64,000 nucleotides of DNA from Phycisphaeraceae bacterium (GTDB taxonomy: Bacteria; Planctomycetota; Phycisphaerae; Phycisphaerales; SM1A02), in assembly GCA_015709595.1 (NCBI GenBank), contig CP054178.1, positions 3,043,205 to 3,107,204 on the forward strand. Reading direction: 5' to 3'. Below the pieces are notes generated by a model. It was not told the DNA's origin. It ran no database searches and worked only from the letters and a program-made list of their open reading frames with translations. Positions 35,074 to 44,076 of the stretch are shown piece after piece. A program made the position numbers and the translations under genes. Position 1 is the first letter of the stretch. Each line of letters begins with the position of its first letter.

Positions 35074-35898
35074 ATGACCACGAACACCCTGATGAACCAA
35101 ATCACCAAGGGTCGCAGGCCCAAGCCCCGCCGTGTGATGCTGTACGGCACGCATGGGATCGGCAAGAGCACGTTCGGCGCGATGGCCGAGAATCCGATCT
35201 TCATCCCGACCGAGGACGGCCTCGGCGACATCGACTGCGAGTCGTTCCCGTTGGCCAAGTCGCTCGGCGATGTGATGGCCGCGCTCGAGTCCCTGTACTC
35301 CGGCGAGCACGGATACAGAACTGTCGTCATCGACTCGCTGGACTGGCTCGAACGGCTCATCTGGCAGGAGGTCTGCGAGGACGAGCAGGCCGAGAGCATC
35401 GAGAAGATCGGGTACGCGAAGGGGTACGCCTTTGCCATCGAGAAGTGGCGGACGGTGCTCGGCGCGCTCGACGCCCTCCGCAGTGACCGTGGCATGACGG
35501 TGATCGTCATCGCGCACGCCAAGATTGAAAAGTTCGAGAACCCCGAGACGGTTCCCTACGACCGCTACTCGCCCCGGCTGCACAAACTCGCGTCAGCGCT
35601 CGTGCAGGAATGGGCCGATGAGGTGCTCTTCGCCACGTACAAGGTTCTCACCGTCAAGGTGGACGAGGCGTTCAACAAGGCCAAGCACAACGGCGTCGGC
35701 ACGGGGGAGCGGATCATCCGCACCGTCGAGCGGCCGGCGCACGTCGCCAAGAACCGCCTGAACCTGCCCGAGGAGTTGCCGCTCGACTACCGCGTCTTTG
35801 CGGAGCACGTCGCCGCCTCGCGCGGTGAGGCCGCCCCGATCACCCCCACCCAGAACACCGACGCCGCGCCCAGCGAGGGCGCGGTCGCAACCAACTGA
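35074..35898 (+). CDS. Sak4/RecA-like phage ATPase (AAA_24)
   Basis: A 274-residue P-loop ATPase. It has MLYGTHGIGKST (Walker A), TVVIDSLDWLE (Walker B) and a long middle typical of AAA_24 phage proteins, which include Sak4 single-strand-annealing recombinases. It probably acts with the DUF669 protein encoded next to it. ATG 35074 has GGAG 8 bases upstream; GTG 34966, overlapping the previous stop, would add 36 residues and cannot be excluded. Confidence 0.8.
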   Translation: MTTNTLMNQITKGRRPKPRRVMLYGTHGIGKSTFGAMAENPIFIPTEDGLGDIDCESFPLAKSLGDVMAALESLYSGEHGYRTVVIDSLDWLERLIWQEVCEDEQAESIEKIGYAKGYAFAIEKWRTVLGALDALRSDRGMTVIVIAHAKIEKFENPETVPYDRYSPRLHKLASALVQEWADEVLFATYKVLTVKVDEAFNKAKHNGVGTGERIIRTVERPAHVAKNRLNLPEELPLDYRVFAEHVAASRGEAAPITPTQNTDAAPSEGAVATN

Positions 35899-35912
35899 AA
35901 GGACTCTGACCC

Positions 35913-36389
35913 ATGGCGAACCTGAACAACTTCGACGCGAACAACGTGGACCCCTCCGTCGCCCTCGACCCGATCCCCGCGGGCAAGTACATCGCCGTCA
36001 TCACCGAGACGGAGATGAAGCCGACCAAGGCCGGCGGCGGGAAGTACCTCCAGCTGACCTTCCAGATCGTCGACGGCGATCACAAGGGCCGCCTGGTCTG
36101 GGCGCGGCTCAACCTGGAGAACAAGAGCGAGATGACGGTGAAGATCGCGCGGGGCGAACTGTCCGCGATCTGCCGCGCCGTCGGCGTCATGGCCCCGAAG
36201 GACTCGGTCGAACTCCACAACATCCCGCTGGAGATCAACGTCGGGCTGAAGAAGCGCGACGACAACGGCGAGTTCACCAATGTGATCAAGGGATACGCCA
36301 AGAAGGGCGGGAACGGGGGCGGGGGCGCTGCGGGCGCTCGCGTGCCCGCAGGCGTCGGCCCGGGGAGCACGCCGCCGTGGAAACGTTGA
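35913..36389 (+). CDS. DUF669 phage protein, likely single-strand DNA-binding partner
   Basis: A 158-residue protein matching DUF669: IPAGKYIAVITETEMKPTKA, GGGKYLQLTFQIVDGDHKG and RLVWARLNLENKSEM. These proteins accompany phage recombinases and are thought to bind single-stranded DNA. A Gly/Ala-rich tail of about 25 residues ends the protein, as in many SSB proteins. The gene follows the ATPase by 14 bases and overlaps the rusA gene by 13. Confidence 0.8.
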   Translation: MANLNNFDANNVDPSVALDPIPAGKYIAVITETEMKPTKAGGGKYLQLTFQIVDGDHKGRLVWARLNLENKSEMTVKIARGELSAICRAVGVMAPKDSVELHNIPLEINVGLKKRDDNGEFTNVIKGYAKKGGNGGGGAAGARVPAGVGPGSTPPWKR

Positions 36390-36766
36390 GCGCAAGTGGC
36401 CGCGTCCTCGTGCTCCCGTACCCGCCGAGTGTGAACCACATCTGGCGGCGCGTGGGGCCGAGGACCGTCATCAGCCGCGAGGGCCGGCGCTACCGCAAGG
36501 ACGTGTGCGCCGCCCTCGCGGCGATGAAGGTCGAGCGGATGAACGGTCGGCTCGCGGTGAGGGTCACCGTCTGCCCGCCCGATCACCGCCGGCGCGACCT
36601 GGACAACGTGCAGAAGGCGCTGCTCGACGCGCTGGCGAAGGGCGGTGCGTACCGCGACGACTCGCAGATCGACCGGTTGGTTGTTGAACGCGGCCCGGTG
36701 ACGCCGGGCGGCAAGGTGCTGGTGGCCATCGCGCAGATGTCCGGCAAAACAGGAGCACACGCATGA
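36377..36766 (+). CDS. rusA: RusA family Holliday-junction resolvase
   Basis: A 129-residue endonuclease. The N-terminus LPYPPSVNHIWRRV and the acidic motif RRDLDNVQKALLDAL followed by YRDDSQID supply the catalytic aspartates known in RusA. It resolves four-way junctions during phage recombination. Start GTG 36377 overlaps the DUF669 gene by 13 bases with GGGGAG upstream. Its stop overlaps the next start (ATGA). Confidence 0.88.
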   Translation: METLSASGRVLVLPYPPSVNHIWRRVGPRTVISREGRRYRKDVCAALAAMKVERMNGRLAVRVTVCPPDHRRRDLDNVQKALLDALAKGGAYRDDSQIDRLVVERGPVTPGGKVLVAIAQMSGKTGAHA

Positions 36767-37041
36767 ACACGCGGACTGACAGGTGGCGTCGAGTCACGAT
36801 TGAGTTTGGCGAAGAGCAGGTGACCACGGTCGGATCGCTCAAGACCGAGGGCCCGGAGAGCGACGGCCTCGCGAGCGGGATTGCGTTCTGTCTGTCGTGC
36901 GTGCTCCGGCAGCTCGATCTGTCCGAGGTCGAGGTCGCCGCGCACCTGCTCAGTAACGCGAACGCCAGGAACGTCAACGAGGAGACCCTTGCGCAGGCCG
37001 GCGGTCGCTTCCTTCGCCGCCGAGCGGGATCGGGCGCGTGA
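36763..37041 (+). CDS. Small phage protein of unknown function
   Basis: A 92-residue protein with an N-terminal beta-like segment (WRRVTIEFGEEQVTTVG) and a helical C-terminus (VEVAAHLLSNANARNVNEE). No family was recognised. It overlaps rusA by 4 bases and the helicase start by one base (TGATG), so it is translated as part of the operon. Confidence 0.65.
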   Translation: MNTRTDRWRRVTIEFGEEQVTTVGSLKTEGPESDGLASGIAFCLSCVLRQLDLSEVEVAAHLLSNANARNVNEETLAQAGGRFLRRRAGSGA

Positions 37042-38726
37042 TGCAACTGCGTCCCTACCAATCCGAAGCCGTGGCCGCGGTGTACGAGCACCTGCGGACC
37101 CGCGACGACAACCCCTGCGTGGTGATTCCCACCGGGGGCGGCAAGACGCCCGTCATCGCCACCATCTGCCGCGACGCGGTCGGGCCGTGGACCGGGCGCG
37201 TGGTCATCCTGGCCCACGTCAAGGAGCTCCTGGAGCAGGCGGCGGACAAGCTCAGCACCATCGCGCCCGACGTGCCCGTGGGCATCTACTCAGCTGGCCT
37301 GAAGCGCAAGGACCTCGGCTACGCCGTCACTATCGCCGGCATCCAGTCCATCTACCAGCGGGCGTGCGACCTCGGGCCGGTGGACCTGCTCATCGTGGAC
37401 GAAGCGCACCTGATCCCGCCCGATGGCGAGGGGATGTACCGCCAGTTCATCGCCGACGCCAAGGTCGTGAACCCGCTCGCGCGGGTGATCGGCCTGACGG
37501 CGACGCCGTTCCGCATGAAGTCGGGGCCGATCTGCGAGCCGGGCAACATCCTCAACCACGTCTGCTACGAGGTCGGCGTTCGCGAGCTGATCGTGCAGGG
37601 CTTCCTGTCGCCGCTGCGCACCAAGGCGGGACTCCAGAAAGTCAGCACCGAGGACCTGCACGTTCGCGCCGGCGAGTTCGTCGCCAGCGAGGTCGAGGAC
37701 CTCATGGACAGCGACGCCCTGGTCGAGGGCGCGTGCGCCGAGATCGTCGAGCACACCAAAAGCCGTTCCGCCACGCTGATCTTCTCGTCGGGCATCCGGC
37801 ACGGGCAGCACATCGTGGAGGTGCTGAAATCCAAGCACGGAGTCGAGTGCGGGTTCGTGTCCGGTGACACACCCGCGGGCGTGCGGAGCAGCATCCTCGA
37901 CCGGTTCCGCTCGGGGGCGCTGAAGTACCTCTGCAACGTCAACGTGCTCACCACCGGCTTCGACGCGCCGCACATCGACTGTGTGGCGCTGGTGCGGCCG
38001 ACCATGTCGCCCGGGCTGTACTACCAGATGGTCGGGCGCGGCTTCCGCCTGCACCCCGGCAAGGCCGACTGCCTCGTGCTCGACTTCGGCGGCAACGTGC
38101 TCCGGCACGGCCCGGTGGACGCGATCCGCATCGCCACCGACGACCGTGGCGAGGGCGAAGCGCCGGCGAAGGAGTGCCCGCAGTGTCACGCGCTCATCGC
38201 GGCGGGCTACCAGACGTGCCCGGAGTGCGGACACCAGTTTCCCGAGCCCAACAAGCAGAAGCACGAGGCGCAGGCCAGCACCGAGGGCATCCTCAGCGGC
38301 CAGACCACGCGCGAGGAGCACCACGTCAGCGAGACGACGTACCACGTTCACATCAAGCGCGGGGACCCCGACGCGCCGCTGACGATGCGTGTCGAGTACC
38401 GCGTCGGCTTCAACCGCTACTTCCGCGAGTGGGTCTGCTTCAACCACACCGGGTACGCGCGGACGAAGGCCGAAGCGTGGTGGCGGGCGCGGTCGGTCGA
38501 GCCCGTTCCCGGCGGCACCGAGGAGGCGGTCGAGCTCGCGCGGGCCGGGGCGCTCGCCTCGACGCTCTCCATCACCGTCGAGAAGAAGGCGGGCGAGCAG
38601 TTCGAGCGGGTGGTGGCGCACCGCCTCGGCGATAAGCCGCCTCGGCTTGAGGGCGACGAAGGCCTGCCCGAGTACGCGCCCGCTAGCACCACGTACGGCA
38701 TCCCAGACGACGAAATCCCCTTCTGA
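37041..38726 (+). CDS. DEAD/DEAH superfamily 2 helicase, phage type
   Basis: A 561-residue helicase. Motif I TGGGKT is at about 31-36, motif II DEAH at 120-123, and motif III TATPF at 153-157. The second RecA domain has TTGFDAPHID and the motif VI QMVGRGFRLH. After it comes a four-cysteine ribbon (CPQC, CPEC) near residue 380-400 and a C-terminal domain of about 150 residues. It probably remodels DNA in replication or recombination. The start overlaps the preceding stop. Confidence 0.9.
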   Translation: MQLRPYQSEAVAAVYEHLRTRDDNPCVVIPTGGGKTPVIATICRDAVGPWTGRVVILAHVKELLEQAADKLSTIAPDVPVGIYSAGLKRKDLGYAVTIAGIQSIYQRACDLGPVDLLIVDEAHLIPPDGEGMYRQFIADAKVVNPLARVIGLTATPFRMKSGPICEPGNILNHVCYEVGVRELIVQGFLSPLRTKAGLQKVSTEDLHVRAGEFVASEVEDLMDSDALVEGACAEIVEHTKSRSATLIFSSGIRHGQHIVEVLKSKHGVECGFVSGDTPAGVRSSILDRFRSGALKYLCNVNVLTTGFDAPHIDCVALVRPTMSPGLYYQMVGRGFRLHPGKADCLVLDFGGNVLRHGPVDAIRIATDDRGEGEAPAKECPQCHALIAAGYQTCPECGHQFPEPNKQKHEAQASTEGILSGQTTREEHHVSETTYHVHIKRGDPDAPLTMRVEYRVGFNRYFREWVCFNHTGYARTKAEAWWRARSVEPVPGGTEEAVELARAGALASTLSITVEKKAGEQFERVVAHRLGDKPPRLEGDEGLPEYAPASTTYGIPDDEIPF

Positions 38727-38739
38727 ACAGGAGCACACG

Positions 38740-39132
38740 ATGATCACGATCACGATCGAAGAGACGGATAGGGACGGCCACGTGGTGGGCCGGCACGTGG
38801 CTTCGGCCCCCATCGACAAGACTGACGCCAAGGGCGTCGGGTCGCTGCTGGCCCGCAGCGTCGGCGGGCTGATGTACCACGGCCAGACTCGGGCGGAGGT
38901 CCCGCTGCTGCTCGCGGCGGCGGGCACGCACCGGTCGAGCCGCTGCACGCAGGCGATCGCCCACGCGATCGGGCTGGCGAAGTACGACTACAGCTTCGAC
39001 TACGCAGTGAAGCCCGTCGTGGACCTCGACCGGCTCCTCGACTACCGCGCGAGCAAGAAGGACCGCGAGCACGCGGCACAGATGCTCAAGATCATGGGCG
39101 CCAGCGTCAAGACGAAGGGGGATGACGAGTAA
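38740..39132 (+). CDS. Hypothetical phage protein
   Basis: A 130-residue protein of unknown function. It begins MITITIEETDRDGHVVGRHV, then a helical region (GVGSLLARSVGGLMYHGQ, TQAIAHAIGLAKYDYSF) and a charged end. AGGAG lies 7 bases before ATG 38740. It overlaps the prim-pol gene by 11 bases, so it belongs to the early operon. Confidence 0.65.
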   Translation: MITITIEETDRDGHVVGRHVASAPIDKTDAKGVGSLLARSVGGLMYHGQTRAEVPLLLAAAGTHRSSRCTQAIAHAIGLAKYDYSFDYAVKPVVDLDRLLDYRASKKDREHAAQMLKIMGASVKTKGDDE

Positions 39133-41374
39133 ACCGATGAGCAACGGCCCGTCCAATCTTCTCGACGCGGCGCGGTGGTACCTCGCGCGCGGCTTCGCCC
39201 CGATCCCCGTTCCCGCGGGGTCGAAGGTGCCGGTGCTCAAGGGCTGGACCGATATGCGCCTCGCAGAGGCCGACCTGCCCCGGCACTTCAACGGCACCGG
39301 GAACATCGGCGTTTTGCTCGGGGAGCCGAGCGGTTGGCTCGTGGATGTGGACCTGGACTGCGAGGAAGCGGTGGCGCTCGCCCCGGCGTTCCTGCCCCCG
39401 ACGGGTGCGAAGTCGGGCCGGCCCGGCAAGCCGTTGTCGCACTGGTGGTACGTCTGCGAGGGGGCGAAGACCCGCAAGCACCAGGACCCGGCGTCGAAGA
39501 AGATGATCGTCGAGCTACGAAGCACCGGGGCGCAGACGGTGGTCGGCCCGAGCGTGCATCCCAGCGGGGAGTTGTACGACCCGCTCGAGGGCGAGCCCGC
39601 CGTGGTTGATGCCGAGGAGCTTGCCGCTGCTGTTGCGGCTCTTGCTGAGGCCGTGGTCGGCGGGCGACGCCAGGGGGCGGGAAAGGCGGCGGGCGCGGAA
39701 TCCGCGCGGAAATCCACGCCCATCCATGTGGCAGGAACGCCATCCGCGCCGGAAGCCGCGCATCCGCGCACCGTGTTCGCCGGGTGTCCCGCCGGGGATG
39801 CGCTGGTTCGAAGGGCTGGTGCCTACCTCGACAGCATCCCGCCGGCGATCTCAGGCTCGGGCGGGCACAGCCAGACGTACGCGGCCGCGACGGCGATGGT
39901 GCACGGGTTCGGCCTCGACCCGGAGGCGGCGTTCTCGCTGCTGTGGGACCGGTACAACCCGCGGTGCGAGCCGCCGTGGTCGGAGAAGGAACTGCGGCAC
40001 AAGGTCAGCGACGCCGCGAGCAAGCCGCACGATCGCCCGCACGGGTGGCTGCGCGATGCGGGCCCGGTCGAGGCCACCGACGTGGATCTCTCCGGGTTCG
40101 ATCCGGAGCGACGGCGCGGCGCGCCCGAGCGTCCACGCTCTGAGAGGCCGCCTGACCCAGGGCCGTTCCCCGAGCACCTCCTCCGCGTCCCCGGCTTCAT
40201 CGAGCAGGTCGTGGCGCACAATCTGGCGACGGCCACACGGCCGCAGCCCGTGCTGGCGCTGGCGGCCGCGATCTGCCTCCAGGCCGTGCTGGCGGCGAGG
40301 AAGGTCCGCGACGAGCGAGGCAACCGGACCAACGTCTACTGCGTCGGCGTCGCCCCCTCCGGCGCGGGCAAGGACAACGCCCGCAAGGTGAACAAAAACA
40401 TCCTCTTCGCCGCCGACATGGTCGAGCACGAGGGTAACGAGGACCTTGCGTCCGACGCCGGTCTCATCACGGCCGTCGAGGCCGAGCCGGCGATCCTGTT
40501 CCAGATCGACGAGTTCGGCCGCTTCCTTCGCACCATCGGCGACCCGAAGAAGGCCCCCCACCTGTTCAACGTGCTGACAGCGCTCATGAAGCTCTACAGC
40601 AGCGCCGACACAGTCTTCCGGGGCAAGGCCTACGCCGACAAGAAGCGGAACAAGGTGGTCGATCAGCCGTGCGTGAGCGTTTACGGAACGACCGTCCCGG
40701 AGCACTTCTTCGAGTCGCTCACCGCCGACAGCCTCAGCGACGGGTTCATCGCCCGGTTGCTGGTGTTCGAGGCGGCGGAGACGCCGGCGCGGCAGCGCGC
40801 CAAGGCGACGGGCGTCCCCGACGCGATCAAGCAGGCCGCTGAGTGGTGGGGATCGTTCAAGCCCGGCGGCAACCTCGCCCCCGAGCACCCCCAGCCGATC
40901 GTGGTCGAGGCCACGCCGGAGGCGGGCGCGGTGTTCGATGCGCTCGCCGCGATGGTGGACGCCGAGTTCGGGAAGCCGGATGAGACGGGAAGGTCGCTGT
41001 GGGCCCGTGCCGAGGAGAAGGCGTGCCGCCTCGCGCTGATCTACGCCTGCTCTGCGAACGCCCAGAAGCCGGTCATCGACGAGGACGCCGCCCGCTGGGC
41101 GTGCGACCTGTCGGAGTACCTGACCCGCCGGATGCTCTACATCGCCCACGAGTGGGTCGCCGACGGCGTGTTCGACGCCCGGCAGAAGCGCGTGGTGCGG
41201 GTGGTGCGCAAGGCGGGCGGAAAGATCTCCCGCAGCGAACTCTGCCGCAAGACACAGTGGTTGACCCAGCGGGAGCGGCAGGAAGTGATCGACAACCTCC
41301 TGGAAACGCAGCAGTTGCGGCAGGAGGAGGAATCGACGGCAACCCGGCCGAGGGTCTGGTATGTGCTGGCATGA
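39122..41374 (+). CDS. Bifunctional DNA primase/polymerase with DUF3987 helicase-like domain
   Basis: A 750-residue replication protein. Residues 1-175 form an archaeo-eukaryotic prim-pol: ARWYLARGFAPIPVP, GNIGVLLGEPSGWLVDVDLD and VVGPSVHPSGELY. A linker and a PriCT-like segment follow (about 220-300). The C-terminal half is DUF3987-like with VGVAPSGAGKDNARK as its P-loop. It probably primes and unwinds the element's DNA at its origin. It is the last gene of the early operon. Confidence 0.85.
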   Translation: MTSKPMSNGPSNLLDAARWYLARGFAPIPVPAGSKVPVLKGWTDMRLAEADLPRHFNGTGNIGVLLGEPSGWLVDVDLDCEEAVALAPAFLPPTGAKSGRPGKPLSHWWYVCEGAKTRKHQDPASKKMIVELRSTGAQTVVGPSVHPSGELYDPLEGEPAVVDAEELAAAVAALAEAVVGGRRQGAGKAAGAESARKSTPIHVAGTPSAPEAAHPRTVFAGCPAGDALVRRAGAYLDSIPPAISGSGGHSQTYAAATAMVHGFGLDPEAAFSLLWDRYNPRCEPPWSEKELRHKVSDAASKPHDRPHGWLRDAGPVEATDVDLSGFDPERRRGAPERPRSERPPDPGPFPEHLLRVPGFIEQVVAHNLATATRPQPVLALAAAICLQAVLAARKVRDERGNRTNVYCVGVAPSGAGKDNARKVNKNILFAADMVEHEGNEDLASDAGLITAVEAEPAILFQIDEFGRFLRTIGDPKKAPHLFNVLTALMKLYSSADTVFRGKAYADKKRNKVVDQPCVSVYGTTVPEHFFESLTADSLSDGFIARLLVFEAAETPARQRAKATGVPDAIKQAAEWWGSFKPGGNLAPEHPQPIVVEATPEAGAVFDALAAMVDAEFGKPDETGRSLWARAEEKACRLALIYACSANAQKPVIDEDAARWACDLSEYLTRRMLYIAHEWVADGVFDARQKRVVRVVRKAGGKISRSELCRKTQWLTQRERQEVIDNLLETQQLRQEEESTATRPRVWYVLA

Positions 41375-41914
41375 GCCGAAAAGTTCAATCATTCATCCAT
41401 TCACCGCGCGCGCACGCGGGTCGCGTACGCGCGGGCACGGACATGGGCGTAAGGGAGGTATTGAAAGATTGAAGAATCTCTCTCTTTCATCATGTACTCC
41501 CCTGACCCCTGACCGGGCCGCGCCTACCGAGAGCCAAACGGCGCGCGGGGTGGTTGCGAATGGTTCCTTCCCGCCAGAAACCGCCAAGCAGCGCCGCCGG
41601 GAACAGCCGCAAGGGGAGACTGAGTTTGTTTGCGCTGTCCGACCGGGGGCGGGTGGGGCGGGCTTGGGGTACGCCGCCCCGCCAGGAACGCGACGTGGGC
41701 CAACGTGGGCCGTCCCGCGGCCAACGGGCGTCGGGGGGTGGGCGGCCCGTAGTGGGCGGGATTCGGGGCGCTGAACGCCCCCGGACGGGCCCGTAGCCCG
41801 AGCGATCCATCCAACCAGCGATCCAGCCATCCCCGGACCTGCCGCATGTGCGGCGGCCCACCACGACGCCCCACGCGCTGGCGCTTGGCGCCGCGCGTCC
41901 GAACGGAGATCGCT
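41375..41914. other. Long intergenic region with hairpin after prim-pol
   Basis: About 540 bases with no convincing gene. A near-perfect stem (41407-41418 with 41422-41433, 11 of 12 pairs) lies shortly after the prim-pol stop. A second weaker hairpin occurs around 41460-41493. The rest is GC-rich. It may hold the methyltransferase promoter or an origin; neither can be assigned. Confidence 0.45.
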
Positions 41915-43300
41915 GTGAACATCGAGACGCTTTCCATCGACGCCGTCAAGGAGTACGACCGCAACCCTCGCACCATCAGCGACGCCGCCATCGACGCGGT
42001 CGCCAAGAGCATCGAGGCCTTCGGCTTCAAGATCCCGATCCTGATCGACGCCGACGGCGTCATCATCGCCGGGCACACCCGCCTCCGCGCCGCGCGGAAA
42101 CTCGGGCTGAAGGAGGTGCCGACGATCCGGGCGTCCGACCTGACGCCCGACCAGGTCAAGGCCCTGCGGATCGCGGACAACAAGCTCCATGAGCTCTCCG
42201 CGTGGGACATGGAGCTCCTGCCGATCGAACTCGCCGACCTCAAGGGCGTGGACTTCGATCTGGCGGTGCTCGGTTTCAGCGCCGACGACCTCGCGGCGAT
42301 CATGGCCCCCGCAGGGAATGATGGCCTCACCGACCCGGACGATGTGCCCGCACCACCGGACGCAGCGACGACGGTGCCCGGTGACATCTGGGTGCTCGGC
42401 AACCACCGGCTCATGTGCGGCGACTCGTCGAAGCCCGAGGACCTGGACCGCCTGCTCGACGGGCAGCCGATCCATCTCGTGAACACGGACCCGCCGTACA
42501 ACGTGAAGGTCGAGCCGCGCAGCAACAACGCGATCGCCGCGGGCATCACGTCCTTCTCGCGGCGCGAGGACCTGCAGTGCGAGCGTTCGCAGAGCGAGCG
42601 CGGCAAGAAGGACCGCGAGCGCCTGGCCCGCAAGAACACCCACCACCAGTCGATGGACCTGGCCCGGCACCCCGAGAAGGCCCAGCCGACGACCAGGAAG
42701 ATGCGCGCCAAGGACCGGCCGCTGGCCAACGACTTCGTCTCCGACGACGAGTTCGATCGGCTGCTCGCGGCGTGGTTCGGCAACATCGCCCGCGTGCTGA
42801 TCCCGGGCGGTGGGTTCTACATCTGGGGCGGTTACGCCAACTGCGCCAACTACCCGCCGGTCCTGAAGGCGATGGAGTTGTACTTCAGCCAGGCGATCAT
42901 CTGGATCAAGGAGCACCCGGTCCTCACGCGCAAGGACTTCATGGGCAATCACGAGTGGTGCTTCTACGGCTGGCGCGAGGGCGCTGCGCACCGTTTCTTC
43001 GGCCCCAACAACGTGCCGGACACATGGTCCATCAAGAAGGTGAACCCCAACGCGATGGTCCATCTGACCGAGAAGCCGGTCGAGCTCGCTCGACGGGCGA
43101 TGGAGTACTCCTCGCGCCCGGGCGAGAACGTGCTGGACCTCTTCGGCGGCAGCGGCTCGACGCTCATCGCGGCGGAGATGACGGGGCGGCGGGCGTACCT
43201 GATGGAACTCGACCCGCTCTACTGCGATGTCATCGTGCAGCGCTGGGAGAAGTTCGCGGGCCGCAAGGCGGAGCGGCTGACCGCGGAGGCGCGGTCGTGA
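41915..43300 (+). CDS. ParB-domain DNA methyltransferase
   Basis: A 461-residue protein. A ParB/Srx N-terminal domain (about 1-95, with IAGHTRLRAARKLG) is fused to a beta-class N6-adenine or N4-cytosine methyltransferase. The catalytic DPPY is at 192-195 and the SAM loop LDLFGGSGST at 407-416. A helical charged insertion follows DPPY. Phage orphan methylases of this kind protect their DNA from host nucleases; the recognition sequence is unknown. Start GTG 41915 has GGAG upstream. It converges with doc, 8 bases apart. Confidence 0.88.
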   Translation: MNIETLSIDAVKEYDRNPRTISDAAIDAVAKSIEAFGFKIPILIDADGVIIAGHTRLRAARKLGLKEVPTIRASDLTPDQVKALRIADNKLHELSAWDMELLPIELADLKGVDFDLAVLGFSADDLAAIMAPAGNDGLTDPDDVPAPPDAATTVPGDIWVLGNHRLMCGDSSKPEDLDRLLDGQPIHLVNTDPPYNVKVEPRSNNAIAAGITSFSRREDLQCERSQSERGKKDRERLARKNTHHQSMDLARHPEKAQPTTRKMRAKDRPLANDFVSDDEFDRLLAAWFGNIARVLIPGGGFYIWGGYANCANYPPVLKAMELYFSQAIIWIKEHPVLTRKDFMGNHEWCFYGWREGAAHRFFGPNNVPDTWSIKKVNPNAMVHLTEKPVELARRAMEYSSRPGENVLDLFGGSGSTLIAAEMTGRRAYLMELDPLYCDVIVQRWEKFAGRKAERLTAEARS

Positions 43301-43308
43301 TTCACGAC

Positions 43309-43698
43309 TCAACCTACTGCGTGCTTCCTCAGGAAGGCGGCGACATCGGACTTGGGGACGCGACCCTGGGCGACCTCGATCACGTAGTCGGCCAATGCGT
43401 CGTCATCGATCGCGATCTCGATTCCGTTGAGATCGAGGAACACCAGTGCCGCAGCGGTGCCGGTCCGCTTGTTCCCATCCACGAACGGATGATTCTGCAC
43501 GATGTGGTAGAGATACGCCGCCGCCATCTCGAAGAGGTCCCCGTGCAGGTACCTCCCGTCGAACATGGCGCGCGGCGTGTCCACGGCGGAGGTCAGCAGC
43601 CCAGGATCGCGCAGGTCCGGGCTGCCGCCGTACCGCTCGATTTGGTCCTGGTGAATCGTCAGGACGTCATCAACGCCGAGGAATATGGGCTGGTCCAC
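43309..43698 (-). CDS. doc: Doc family toxin
   Basis: A 129-residue Fic-fold protein. The active motif HPFVDGNKRTG is at 70-80, the form typical of Doc toxins, which phosphorylate elongation factor Tu and stop translation. The GTG start lies 3 bases after the antitoxin gene stop. The pair would stabilise the integrated element. All motif residues are intact. Confidence 0.9.
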   Translation of the reverse strand: MDQPIFLGVDDVLTIHQDQIERYGGSPDLRDPGLLTSAVDTPRAMFDGRYLHGDLFEMAAAYLYHIVQNHPFVDGNKRTGTAAALVFLDLNGIEIAIDDDALADYVIEVAQGRVPKSDVAAFLRKHAVG

Positions 43699-43701
43699 GC
43701 G

Positions 43702-43929
43702 TCACTCCGCGAGCTTGCGGAGGGCCTTGCCGTGCCGGGCGTTGATCCTGGCGAGCGACTTGCCGACCCGGGCGCCGCGGCTCTCGGGGCTCACGGGCGT
43801 GATCGTGAGGACCTTCCCGTCCGTGCTCACCTCCAGTGGCGAGTCCGGCTCGATCCGGAGGAGTTCGAGGATGGGCTTGTCGATGATCAGGGCGTAACTG
43901 TTGCCGTGCTTGGTGAGCGTCTTGACCAT
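43702..43929 (-). CDS. AbrB/MazE-type antitoxin
   Basis: A 75-residue SpoVT/AbrB-domain protein. The DNA-binding swapped-hairpin region is KTLTKHGNSYALIIDKPILEL and VSTDGKVLTITP-like (both within residues 3-50). The tail (LARINARHGKALRKLAE) would bind the toxin. It precedes the doc gene by 3 bases, and an inverted repeat lies 19 bases upstream. Confidence 0.87.
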   Translation of the reverse strand: MVKTLTKHGNSYALIIDKPILELLRIEPDSPLEVSTDGKVLTITPVSPESRGARVGKSLARINARHGKALRKLAE

Positions 43930-43947
43930 GCGGGCCTCCGTGGCGTG

Positions 43948-43972
43948 ATACTACGATGTATGTACGAAGTAT
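43948..43972 (-). promoter_or_regulatory. Operator-like inverted repeat of the toxin-antitoxin operon
   Basis: Arms ATACTACG and CGAAGTAT around nine bases match at 7 of 8 positions. It is AT-rich in a GC-rich surround and lies 19 bases upstream of the antitoxin start. Autoregulation by the antitoxin-toxin complex is usual in such operons. Confidence 0.55.
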
Positions 43973-44076
43973 ATCCATCGGCGGTTCAGGGACAAGGCTT
44001 GAGGCGGGTGGATACGCCGCAGAAACGCCCCGGCAACGGGCCGGGGCGGGAGCATTCTCGGACTGACGCTGGGGGG

